From assembly GCA_951217055.1 (NCBI GenBank), contig OX578286.1, forward strand, positions 14,967,050 through 15,031,049: a DNA stretch of 64,000 nucleotides. Direction: 5' to 3'. Numbering within the stretch: position 1 is the stretch's first letter; each line of letters begins with the position of its first letter. The position numbers were made by a program, and so were the translations under genes. Below, piece after piece: positions 22,625 through 32,774 of this stretch. Under the pieces are notes generated by a model that made no database searches, was not told where the DNA came from, and saw only the letters and a program-made list of their open reading frames with translations. The DNA is from Gerris lacustris (Eukaryota > Arthropoda > Insecta > Hemiptera > Gerridae).

Positions 22625-23807
22625 GATGTCGCAGGACACCCGGTAGGAACGAAGTTCATTACATTTTGCATTAAATATAAATTATAAAATTACACTGCTT
22701 TTAAAAATATTTTAAAAAGTAGTTTGTCTCATTAAAAAGATGAAGTTAGAATTTTTTCTTGGATTAAGTACGCAGTATTATAATAATATACCTGATATAT
22801 TTAAATAAGCGTCAGCACAGATCAATTTTACTTTTAACAAGACCGTGATTATATTTTCGATATTTTCAAAACCAAGTGACATTTTGACATATAACAAAAA
22901 TAAACATGTCTAGTAACAGGCTTCCATAATTACATTTTTTCCCGTCTTTTTGAAGCTTACGTTTACGCGAGCGTTGCGCGTGAACGCTTGGGCGGATAAC
23001 GTTTTCCAACAAACTCAGCCTGGGCATTGGTAAAATGAATGTGTGTACCAAATTTCAACTAACTCTGTGATAGTCCAGGAGATAGCGTGCAAAAAATTGT
23101 CTGACTAACATCAAGCTAGAATTTTGTATACAAGTCAATCTTTTAGCTCCTTTTAAGAATATGTGGTCGGCTATGTTCATCTGCGGGACATAGCTTGGCA
23201 ATAGGCGTTTGAAAAAAACAAACCGGTGGAGAGCGGCCATGTCTCACCAATTATGGTGGACAATGTGATTTTCATGATCCTGAGTACAGAATTAGTTAGT
23301 AGACCAAAAATCAAATCGATGTTATTTTCACACTTGATAGGTTAGTTATTCAAATGTTACTAAAATTCGATGTGGTCACCTGTTAAGGGACAAACTAACA
23401 TCAACTTGATTTTTGGTCTACTAACTAATTCTGTACTCAGGATCATGAAAATCACATTGTCCACCATAATTTGCGAGACATGGCCGCTCTCCACCGGTTT
23501 GTTTTTTTCAAACGCCTATTGCCAAGCTATGTCCCGCAGACGAACTTAGCCGACCACATATTCTTAAAAGGCGCTAAAACATTGACTTGTATATAAAATT
23601 CTAGCTTGATGTTAGTCAGACACTTTTTTGCACTCTATCTCCTGGACTATGATCTTTTACTCAGGTTATCGTCATCGCTACCGATCTAAAATCTACATTT
23701 TGTGACGGTTTTTGCGTGACGGTGATTTTGTGACGGTGATTTTGGTCGTTTTTTTTTAATTCACTCCCGGGCTCCAGAACGTGCCATAAGGAACTTCGTT
23801 CCAAAAT
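22625..23807 (+). mobile_element. Dispersed repeat family D, copy 2
   Basis: It has the same ends as copy 1 (GTCGCAGGACACCCGGTAGG and TAAGGAACTTCGTTCC). Relative to copy 1 it lacks about 500 bp in the left part and the 430-bp insert. It carries its own 581-bp palindromic insertion at 23070-23650. Confidence 0.8.
23070..23650. mobile_element. 581-bp palindromic insertion in family D copy 2
   Basis: The arms of about 253 bp (23070-23322 and 23398-23650) are nearly perfectly complementary and surround a loop of about 75 bp. The ends are ATAGTCCAGGAGATAG and CTATCTCCTGGACTAT. Copy 1 of family D continues across this point without it (AACTCGGTGGTCTTTTACTC). No coding capacity. Confidence 0.88.
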
Positions 23808-24652
23808 TAGGAGGAATAAGATACAACGCATACCGTAACAAGAAACAGATTGCTTATAATATTATGATTATATTTTGTAATATAATAGTTTTTAATAGGG
23901 TAGTTTGTAATAAAAACTTATAATTAAACACCCACCGCATTGCAAAGCTTATTAAGAGCAAAATGATAAGGTTGAATTAAGGTTGTTATTTTTTTATCCC
24001 AAAGAGTTTTCTTTTTGAGAAAACACATCTTGTAAGATTATCAACATCCATTTTAAGGGTACGGCGTGAGGAGGAACGAGAAAAGAACTGTGTCAAGAGT
24101 GACGAAAAACAAACAGATTTATACTTTGCTCTAAAAGCAACTAGCTACAATATCGTTGCTCGTAAATCCACTGTGTTAGTCCCAATAAGGTTGAAAACAC
24201 AGGAGCGACTAGCAAAGTAACGACAGATTACAAAGCAAACAGCATAGATTTGTAAAACATATCCCAGGCGACACAACAAAAGGAACAGGCAATGTTTCAT
24301 CAGATATTCATATGGAAGGAAAAAGAAAATTCTGGTCTGAAATAGTGCTACCTGGTTGATCTCCAGCTACTATTACAGAACATCAGTAGATAACTAGACG
24401 TAGATGTGGACTGATCGGAATTTTATGATAAGCTTCAAGGAAAGACTTCTTCTTGCGAATTTACTATTAGGAAGAAGATGATTGTAACTTTGCTGAGCAA
24501 ATAAATGCGGAGGAGTACATCAAATTCTCAAAACAAGAAAGGATGTTTCATGCAGCAACTCATCTAAAATCATTTGAGACATGATGTTGACAAGTTTCGG
24601 GAATATTGTAGATTGACCTACAATATTCACAGTTCGATTTTATTTTTGGAAC
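23808..24652. other. No recognised feature
   Basis: Moderately AT-rich spacer between two opposite family D copies. 24,050-24,620 is less AT-rich, but every frame contains stops and no motif was recognised. Confidence 0.45.
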
Positions 24653-25392
24653 GAAGTTCCTTATGGCACGTTCCGGAGCCCGGGAGTTAATCCGAAAAAA
24701 ACAACCAAAATCACCGTCACGCAAAATCCGTCACGAAATCTACAGATGACGATAACTTGAGTAAAAGATCACCGAGTTAGATGAAATTTGGTTCACATGT
24801 TCATTTTACCAATGCCCACTCTGAGTTCGTCGGAAAACGTTATCCGCCCAAGCGTTCATGCGCAACGCTCGCGTAAACGTCAGCTACAAAAGTGTTATTA
24901 AGAAAGCCGTTTACTTGACTTGTTTTGATTATTTTTCAAAAATTTCACTTTGTTTTGTAAATAAATAAAATATAATCATGTAAAATTTCACCCTGATACA
25001 AGCAGAAGCTGTAGAGTAGGGAAGAGATATATTTTATAATATTTTTAATTAATTGGCCGGGTAGGTAGAAAACAGTCCTATTTTAATCCAAACTCCTTTA
25101 ACAAACATACTCTTTCACTATAAACTCATCATGATCAACTTTTTTCTTATATTCAATATATATTTATAGTAAGACGCTTGCTTTAATTATACAAAAATGA
25201 TTTTCTTTTAATTTTGCCTTAACTCTGCCAGGTACAAACAGCTCATTACTTTTAATTTTCTCTTTTCTAACTCCGCCATGTATAAGTAGTTAGCAATGTA
25301 TACGTACTTAGCACTGTGATTTTATAATTTATATTTAATGAAAAATGTAAGTAACTTCGTTCCTACCGGGTGTCCCGCGGCACCACACGTGT
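24653..25392 (-). mobile_element. Dispersed repeat family D, copy 3
   Basis: The reversed copy starts TTTTGGAACGAAGTTCCTTA, then TGGCACGTTCCGGAGCCCGG, and ends ACTTCGTTCCTACCGGGTGT. Internal phrases match copy 1, including the segment around CTACCCGGCC and the TTTAACAAACATACTCTTTC region. It lacks both nested inserts. Confidence 0.8.
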
Positions 25393-25589
25393 TTTTTAAT
25401 TTAATTAAAGCAGATGTCAAAAAGATAGTAAATAAAGAAAAGGGTGTAGAAGTCTATACTTAATCATTCCTTAGGAGAAACTTGCTGTAACATTAAAGTA
25501 ACAACATAGTGATAGTAAGAACGTATTCTGATATTTTATATTGTACATATTTACAATGTATCTAAAGATTTTGTGTTTCGGCTACATCA

Positions 25590-25622
25590 TCAGCTGAACA
25601 GCTGATGATGCTGCGAGGAAAT
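25590..25622. repeat. Near-perfect 12-bp hairpin
   Basis: CATCATCAGCTG and CAGCTGATGATG are separated by only two bases, and short pairing extends outward (GC.A / T.GC). It lies just upstream of the mariner-type pseudogene and may be part of its terminal region. Confidence 0.7.
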
Positions 25623-25639
25623 ATTCACTAATGTAAACA

Positions 25640-26180
25640 ATATGGAACCCAACAAAGAACGCTAGCGACTGAGATTATGACTGACTGACTCAGGAGCAGG
25701 CGCAGGCGGCTGCAATCGCTCAGCGATCGACAGTAACACGCAAACTCAAATGAGGATTCCTCCGCCATAGTTGATAAGGGACTATCGCCGAGCATGTATC
25801 CATGGAGTAGCCCTTTAAATGGTATGGGAGCGGTCGGAAGACACCGTTACTGGACAGTCCAAATTGGCAGTATTTTGAGAAAAACATGTTTCTAATTGTT
25901 TCTGGTTTCAGCAGGATGGGTCTACTCCCCACACTGCATGTTGCGTTCGTGCCGTTTTTCAAAAAAATGATAATTGACAATTATGTGGCCATCTCACTCC
26001 TCTGATTTCACCTCGTTCTTTTAATGGGAATACCTTAGGAATACCTCAAAGTTAAGGTTATCAAAACATCGTCCGTAAATTCTCGAACAAGGAGACGACA
26101 AGAGAAATGAATCGCTGGTATTCTTCGAAATATATGCAGGAGAGGGTCACCCGAAAGAAAAGTTTTAGGAAATACTTCAG
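25640..26180 (+). pseudogene. Mariner-like transposase C-terminal fragment
   Basis: The plus strand gives WFQQDGSTPHTACCVRAVF, matching the W.QQDGA.PH......R.FL motif with the second catalytic aspartate. Shifted frames then give WPSHSSDFTSFF and WEYL, matching WPPRSPDLTPLDFFLWGYLK. A later frame reads YQNIVRKFSNKETTREMNR. Several frameshifts and stops are present. The minus-strand 86-codon frame is a shadow. It belongs to the same broad transposase type as the 15.4-kb fragment but covers a later part of the protein. Confidence 0.72.
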
Positions 26181-26575
26181 ACTTGAATACTAATGAAAGC
26201 TACCATTCAGAGGATATTATTCTTAAAGTCTAGGAAACTTTATTTCATATTCTATTTAGATGAAGTAGGTTTTTTGTATTATTTACCGTGTTTTCTTATT
26301 AACCTATAAAATATATGAGTGCATTATGCCGCACCCTATAATGCCGTATAATTATCTAAATCTATTAAATAAATTTTTGAATTAAATAATTATTTAATAA
26401 AAATAATAATTTTTATATTCATCAGACCTTCACACAATAAACAATAAGTTTAATGGTTCTCACATTTTTCACTAATATAATATAATTATTTAAAATATAT
26501 TTTTTTAATTTTGTCGAATAAAAAAACAAAATTACGTGTAGTAATTCAATTACGGTTATTATTATGGGTGACAAC
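26181..26575. other. AT-rich stretch without features
   Basis: No coding or repeat signal beyond AT-rich simple sequence. Confidence 0.5.
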
Positions 26576-26580
26576 TTATG

Positions 26581-26622
26581 TTTAAGGTACACACGCAACC
26601 TCTGTTGCGTGTGTACCTTAAA
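26581..26622. repeat. Perfect 19-bp hairpin with 4-base loop
   Basis: TTTAAGGTACACACGCAAC and its exact reverse complement flank the loop CTCT. It is much more GC-balanced than the flanks and shows no decay, which is unusual for neutral DNA of this composition. Confidence 0.9.
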
Positions 26623-26883
26623 AAAGTGACCTCTGTACTACAAAAACCAACTTTTCTGCTAAGTTTCAAGTTTTTCGTCCCTGTTATAAACCATTTAGAA
26701 TCCATTAAGATGATCTTTTTCAACGTTCTAATTCCTGAAGAATTTCAAATCAGGGATTTGTTGTACGCTGCTGTTATTAGTCTTATTCGACTCAGAATTT
26801 GATTCTTTACAAGCTATACTTATACAAATTTTATGGTAAGAACCGTTGTATTTAAGAATATGGATGGGCATAAAAATAAGGCT

Positions 26884-26943
26884 CTTCTTTAGATTGTTAC
26901 TCCCCTTAATAAAAAAATACATGGGAGTAACAATCTAAAGAAG
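26884..26943. repeat. 60-bp palindromic mini-element
   Basis: Arms of about 21 bp (CTTCTTTAGATTGTTACTCC and its complement) flank an 18-bp AT spacer. The same terminal sequence bounds the neighbouring element at 26958-27107, so this is probably an internal deletion derivative or an adjacent insertion of the same family. Confidence 0.8.
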
Positions 26944-26957
26944 GTGTTCGGGATGTT

Positions 26958-27107
26958 CTTCTTTAGATGGTTACTCCCCTTATAAAACAGAAGTGTGATA
27001 TTTCTTTGTCCCAAAGTACATTAGACTAAGTATCCCTTTGTCTTAATAGTTATTTAGTCAGTCATTTATTACCTAAATAAGCATAGGGGAGTAACAATCT
27101 AAAGAAG
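26958..27107. mobile_element. 150-bp MITE with 22-bp terminal inverted repeats
   Basis: The ends are CTTCTTTAGATGGTTACTCC and, reversed, CTTCTTTAGATTGTTACTCC. It is non-coding and AT-rich inside. It lies 14 bp from the 60-bp palindrome with identical arms. Confidence 0.78.
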
Positions 27108-28500
27108 TACAAAAAATAATATATTATTTTTAATGATCTTAATTTTAATTTTTAATAATCTCGACAATGAAGCTTTACCCGGACCAATGTTTATAGCAAC
27201 TTTTTTTCTTTACTCCCAAATTTTCTAAAGTAGTTATAGGTTCCACTCTGATGAAACGTAAAAATAAGTTTATGAAACAATATCTATGACTGAATATATT
27301 GAATGATATATTAAGACAATATTTTTATATTTTTATTAAGTCCGATTTTTATGAAATTGGTATGGTACGTTAATTTTAACATTTTGAGCAAATATTTCCT
27401 TATCTCGCACGTTTTCATCCTAATTTTTTTTATTAACACTCATGTTTTAAAATCTATTCCATTTAAATAACTTTTCAAATAGAATAAACAATAAAAGGAG
27501 ATATTGTGTATCGATAGAAAAAAGAATATTTTAATAAAGGTATCGAACAATTGTAATTACACATAAATAAATGTAAATAATAATAAAGTTAAAAAATGAG
27601 TAATAAAAGGAAGTAAAAGAAACAAATTAACGTAAAAACAAAGTTATCGTGTAATTTTGAAATTACTAAAAAAATAAGAATGAATAATAAAAGGTGGTAA
27701 AAGAAATAAAATTAACGTTAAAATAAAGTCATCAAATATTTAAAAAATAAATAAATAAAACTGGAACAAAAAAAGAAAAAAGTGATAATTAGGTATAAAT
27801 AAAAAAAAGGATAGTTTAAAAAATGATATTGAAAAATTATTGTAATAACACTTATAAAATTGAAATAAAATTGATAATAAAAGAAGGTGATCAAAATTAA
27901 ATGAAAGTTTTTTAAAAAAAAATGATGGAATAATTGTATTTGACATTTCAAAGCTTTAAAAAGAAAAAAAAAAAAAATAGAAAGTGATAGAAATAAAATA
28001 AAGAGGAGGTATATTTTAAAACAAATATATATCGAGTAAATATAATACTTAACATACATATTATTAATATAACCATCATTTAGAAAAAAGCAACATCGAA
28101 TATTTAAAAAAAAAAATGAATAAAATAATCAACACGTAATTTATCTCTTTATTTTTTTAAATCAAGTAAAAAAATAAAGAGCAACAACAATATTTTTTTA
28201 AGAACAAAAAAATTGCATGGAAACATAACAAGCATTCAATTATAAAGGGTATGGGATTGAATCAAGCAAAATTAATAAAAAAAAAAAAAAAAAAAAAAAA
28301 CATAAAACATATTTCATGTATTTGGAATTTTTTAACTGGATAATAGAAATTTATATTTAAATAAAATGGAGAGGGGGTTTGTACATAAAAATAAAAATAA
28401 ATATCGAGGAGAGCATTCAAATGATATATTTAAAAAGGGGATTTATGTAAACAAGCAAACAGGCTCCAGTCTGCACTAAAATCACTTACCGATTATTTAT
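27108..28500. repeat. A-rich low-complexity desert
   Basis: From about 27,540 the plus strand is strongly A-biased, with loosely repeated phrases (AATAATAAAAGG.GGTAAAAG and AAATTAACGT.AAAA.AAAGT). A run of about 22 A lies at 28279-28300. The 113-codon minus-strand frame rich in F, Y, L and I is a composition artefact. Confidence 0.75.
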
Positions 28501-29160
28501 TATGGTCTGCTTTTTTTCCAATCCTAAAAAAGAATTATTTTTTCCTAATTTTTTTTTGTGTTTTTGATTGTTTTTATATTATTTAGTTGTGTTTTTTTTT
28601 AAATTTTTAATAGTCTTGACCGAGATTTGGTCCAATTTTTTTCGGTGTTTTATATTTTTTTCGGGTAAATTTCGATAACTATAATAGATTTATTTGAATA
28701 GCTTAAAAAATGTAATTGAGAAAAAAATGGATGTAAATAGTTCAAATTGTATGATGATTTTTATTTATTTTTTTTTAAACAGTTTATTATTTTATTTTAT
28801 TTTAAAATAGAAGTTATTTTGTGTGTATGCTATGACTGCCGCCCTATTACTGGAAATTTGTTTCCAAGGGGTGTATGTCTATAGGGGGTAGATAGCCCCC
28901 ACCCTCTCCCCTCCCTTCTTCAGGTTTTGTTGGGTTTAGTAACGCAAGCGCAGTTGATAACGTTCGATATTCACAACCTGTTGAGAGGGGGTCTACCATC
29001 TACTCTCTTCATGTATAAAACCTCCCCACTCCTCTTCTCCTATCCTAGTCTTTCTAGTTATTAAGAGAGGTTTGGAATGAAGGGGGGGGGGGGGGGGGGG
29101 GGGGGGGAGGAGGAGGGGGAAGTTTAGGATTGGTAGAAAAGATGGATGGACCTGTTGGAC
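28501..29160. other. T-rich then G/C-skewed spacer
   Basis: After a T-rich stretch, the sequence changes at about 28,850 to pyrimidine/purine-skewed DNA, with a run of 26 G at 29082-29107. No gene recognised. Confidence 0.5.
29082..29107 (+). repeat. Run of 26 G
   Basis: An uninterrupted G tract followed by AGGAGGAGGGGG. The surrounding 200 bp are purine-rich on this strand. Confidence 0.9.
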
Positions 29161-29530
29161 CTCTTTTCCCCCATCCTACTTTAATTGCGAGGTTCCCCCC
29201 TCTTGAAAAAAAATCCACTTGAAAACATCCTAACCTAGAAATCCCCCCCCCCCTCCTCTTCTAAGAAAAATTCCTTACATGAGTTTTCTCAATTTACTTC
29301 AAAAGAAACTGATTTCGAAAACAACTTTCCTCGTTAGAGATATAGTATACATCTATAAATCCCCCTCCTAACCTACTTTAATTGAGGTTGCAACCAAACA
29401 TAAAGATCTTAACCTAAAAATACTTCTCTAAAAAATACAGAAAAGTAAGATATTCTTTCATTTTCCTTAAAATATAGCGATTTAAAGAATTGTTATTTAC
29501 GAACCAAGGGAGTAAAGTAAGTTATTGTAC
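29161..29530 (+). repeat. Degenerate repeat with ACCAAACATAAA.AT-CTTAACCTA motif
   Basis: The phrases ACCAAACATAAAGATCTTAA and CCTAACCTAGAAATCCCC recur near 29210, 29395, 31445, 31665 and 32700, usually followed by TTCTTTCATTTTCTTTAA. The copies are degenerate. The block ends near AAGGGAGTAAAGTAAGTTAT (29506), which recurs at 30972, so part may be LTR sequence of the element carrying the integrase fragment. Confidence 0.45.
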
Positions 29531-29873
29531 CCTGAGCGATGAAGACACCTTCCTGAGGCGAAGTCGAGGGAAGCCATAATGTTAAGTTAATTAAATCCCA
29601 AATTATACATATTTCATATGGACCCAGTTCTTTAAGATTAATGGCGAAAAGTTATAGGCACAGCTGAAATGTAGTTATTATACGCATGGCATGTCATAAG
29701 AGCATGAGATAAAAAAAATATGCATAAATCAGTAAAAGGTGTAGAGTTACAAAACGAATTTTCTCTAGATCTTCATATTTCTAGAAGAAACTGATAAAGA
29801 AACTTTCCCTAAAATGCTAGAAAAGTTAGCTTGAATCCTTTATAGGAAGTCTTCCATTTATATTTTTGCAATA

Positions 29874-30345
29874 CTTATTGGCATCGATATAGAAATTAAG
29901 CAAATGGTCAGAGGATGTCAGACATGCCGTTTCAAACAGAACGAAGAAGTGAAACATCCCTGGGCTCCAGTTAGTGGACCTTGGAATACACGTTGACTTT
30001 GCAGGGCCACTAGGCGATAAGACATAATATTATTTTAGTTGATTCGTTCACCAAATGGGTCAAGGAAGTTGAGACTAAAACAACTACAGTCAAAATGGTG
30101 CATAGTAATGCTAACGTAACAAATTTTGGGCTACCAAAGCTCATTGTAACAGGACAAAATTCACTTCTGGAGAATTCGGAGTGTTTTTACGGAAGTATAA
30201 GATCTCATAAAAGATCAGCACCCGTCTACGAATGAACAAGCCGAGGGACTGTTCAAACGATAAAGAAAGGATAAAATGCGATGAAGATGGATAGAGGGCA
30301 TCATGAGGAGAAGCTAATAGAGTCAGTGAGCCGTTTGAAGATGAC
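29874..30345 (+). pseudogene. Ty3/gypsy-type integrase pseudogene
   Basis: The frame from 29880 starts with IDIEIKQMV and has a zinc-knuckle-like CQTC. A shift then gives HVDFAGPLGD, with the first catalytic aspartate, and a second shift gives LVDSFTKWVKEVE. The position of the second catalytic aspartate (usually SDNG/SDNGxQF) reads VTGQNS, so that residue is lost. An RSAP motif and a C-terminal VQTIKK follow an in-frame stop near 30,230. The family is recognised from motif order. At least two frameshifts and stops make it inactive. No intact LTRs were found, only a weak direct repeat of AAGGGARTAAAGTAAG at 29506 and 30972. Confidence 0.82.
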
Positions 30346-31720
30346 ACCAGCCAAGGGGATTCACCTTATGAAGGGATGATAGGGTTCAAGGATGATGAAG
30401 GGATGCGAAAAGATGATGTTCAAGGATAATGTTAGGGTCCAAGGTTCAAGGCGAGAACAGTATTAAGTCGGTGTGTGTTTTTCGTCATTATACAAAAAAA
30501 TGGCTTATGCTAACGTGCGCATGCTGGTATAAATACTAACTATAAATTGTTTGCATAGAGTGTTAAAATACTTTTATTTGAAATGATTAACCAGAAATAA
30601 TACAAAACAATAAATTTTTAAAAGACCGTCTTTACGATGGATTAACTATTTTACACAACGGGAAAGTAACAACTTAATTGGCAGATATTAGTAAACAGCA
30701 CTTTGCCTACAAAAACAGTAATAATGGAGGACATCAAAAAATTAATTCTAAAAAACAAATACAAAATTCTAGCTTGATTTAGTTATTTTTATGCACTATA
30801 CAAATTAAACCCTTCAGATGAAGATGAAAATTAAAATAGTAATAACAATAACCTATCCCTATATACTGTTATGTTACCTTCCCTCGTAGGATTCCCTAAC
30901 CTTGTTTTAGAAACAGACGCTAGAGTGGCTCGCAGCCATTTTCCTAGATTTAGTCCCTAGTTTATTTACGTACAAGGGAATAAAGTAAGCCTTTGTACAC
31001 TTTCCAAAGTAACAATATTTTCACAAATATTTGTTATTGGTTTCACTTATATGTAACAATATAATATTAACAATTCGCTAAATAAGTTTAATCATGTTAA
31101 AATTTAATTAAAGACAGTAATTATTTGAAATATAATACTTAAAATGAGATGGGAGGATCAGCTGGTAGCTAAGACATATACTGAACATAATTTACGCCAG
31201 CTTTATCTAGAGGTAACACAGGAGGGAATCATAAAAGTTCATGATTCCCTTATTTGCCATTACACCCTGTTCAACCCGACTGAGTGCAGTGAGAAACTTT
31301 TCTCTGTAAACTAGGGAGAAAAATCTCATCGTGGGAGAAATCTCTCTTTCTCCCAGCTGGAAGATAAAAACGTTTTCTTAACAAATAGAAAATAAAATAT
31401 TTATTGTAACACTTTCTCCTCCAACTTACTAAAGAGGTTTCAACCAAACATAAATATCCTAACCTAAAAATCTCTCTTCTCTTTCCCCAAATGAAAATCT
31501 TACAGGCTAGTATGATATTCCTTCATTTCTTTAACAAATAGCAATTTAATAAAAAAGTTTTCTAAAAAAAAAAAAAAAAAAAAATAGAAACTAAAATATA
31601 TACTCGTATGTATATATTGGAACATTTTTTCCCTATCTACTTTAGTTAAGAGGTCTAAAACCAACAAAAAGACCCTAACCTAAAGATCCCAAATAAAAGT
31701 CCATAAAAGAAAATTAAAAA
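30346..31720. other. Gene-free stretch, retroelement-derived at its left side
   Basis: 30,350-30,480 carries repeated GGTTCAAGGATGATG-type phrases following the integrase piece. 31,430-31,700 contains two more copies of the degenerate CTAACCTA motif and an A-run at 31565-31584. No reading frame of interest. Confidence 0.45.
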
Positions 31721-32304
31721 GCAGGTCCTATACTATCAATCCACTTGATCAAAACAGCCCGTCAAGCGCGATTGATTGTCTAGGAACCTGTTTGACGCTT
31801 GAGTCAAGCCTTGACGGTGATTGATAGAAAGTTTGAATGACTCAAGCGGCTGAACGAAGCGCTTGATAGTCCAGAGCAATTTTGATCAAGCATTCCATTA
31901 GTCACCTGCCCGACACCAGCGATGAAGGACCGTCCGTTTGCTTCCGAAGGTTCGGACATCGTAGATAATAATTCCGATTGAGAATTTATTAGCCTCCTCA
32001 TTGATATATATCATGATGGTCCGGAGTTGTGGAAAGTTCCACTCCGTCGACCAACGTCGTTTCTCCTGGATTTTTTTTTCCACTTAAGAGCAACAACTGT
32101 CAAGATGAGGAACCCCAAATCCTGATTCGAAACCATGGTATCAACACAATACTGATCCACTACAGTCCAAGAGGAGCAGCTCACTAGTCGAAAACTCCGC
32201 TATAAATGTGTGATGATGAAAAGATTGATGGTATGCTTGATAAAATCAGCTCAATCAGCTTAACGGGCTGTTTTGATCAAGCGTATTGATAGTGTAGGGC
32301 CTGC
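31721..32304 (-). mobile_element. TIR element, about 584 bp, PIF/Harbinger-like
   Basis: Terminal inverted repeats of about 50-60 bp: GCAGGTCCTATACTATCAAT on the left, and GCAGGCCCTACACTATCAAT on the reversed right end, both continuing with CTTGATCAAAACAGCCCGT. A TAA trinucleotide lies near both ends, which would fit a PIF/Harbinger duplication, but the exact offset is ambiguous. The minus strand reads KRRWSTEWNFPQ...NEEANKF, faintly like the N-terminal part of ALP1-like Harbinger nucleases. This class call is tentative; the TIRs are certain. Confidence 0.75.
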
Positions 32305-32399
32305 CTAATTTGAACAAAGCCCTCTCTGAACAAACACAATATAATACATATTTAAACATTTTGTAACGACCAATTCTAATTAGGGAATAACATGAACTG

Positions 32400-32485
32400 T
32401 CTCTCCAAGTAAATTTGTTATTTGTTTATTTATCAAAGTAGCATTCAGCTTTCATGAACGGTCATCTTCAAGTTGCTGGCCGTAG
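32400..32485 (-). repeat. Single end of foldback family FB
   Basis: The reverse complement reads TTGAAGATGACCGTTCATGA, then AAAGCTGAATGC.ACTTTGAT, AAATAAAC, and AATTTACTTGGAGAG. This lines up with the right end of the 3163-3740 element (CTGAAGATGG ... AAAGCTGCTTTGATTTATAA ... TTTTACCTGGAGAG). Only one end is present. Confidence 0.6.
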
Positions 32486-32774
32486 TTGATCAAACGCTAG
32501 TTGATCTTTTTAATGTAACTTTATTTTTTCCTGATTTCGGCATTTATGATGGACTTAGAAGGCTGAAAGGTACTTTGATAAATATACAAACATTCAATAA
32601 ACGTGGAGAGACTTTTATAGATGGTCCCATAAGCATAATGATGATAACCCATAACTAAGCACTCCATATAAGTTAAGTGTTTTCAAATTAACTAAATGAT
32701 CCTTACCTAGAAATCCCCGCTTCTGGAAAAATTCTTATCTTAACACGTAAATAAGAGATTCCTTCATTTTCTTT

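Noticed and set aside
25590..25622. A strong hairpin as a transcription terminator
   Set aside because: Rho-independent terminators are a bacterial feature, and nothing else here is bacterial.
27718..28059. A 113-codon minus-strand frame rich in F, Y, L and I that looks like membrane segments
   Set aside because: It lies in A-rich low-complexity DNA. The hydrophobicity follows from T-rich codons on the reverse strand.
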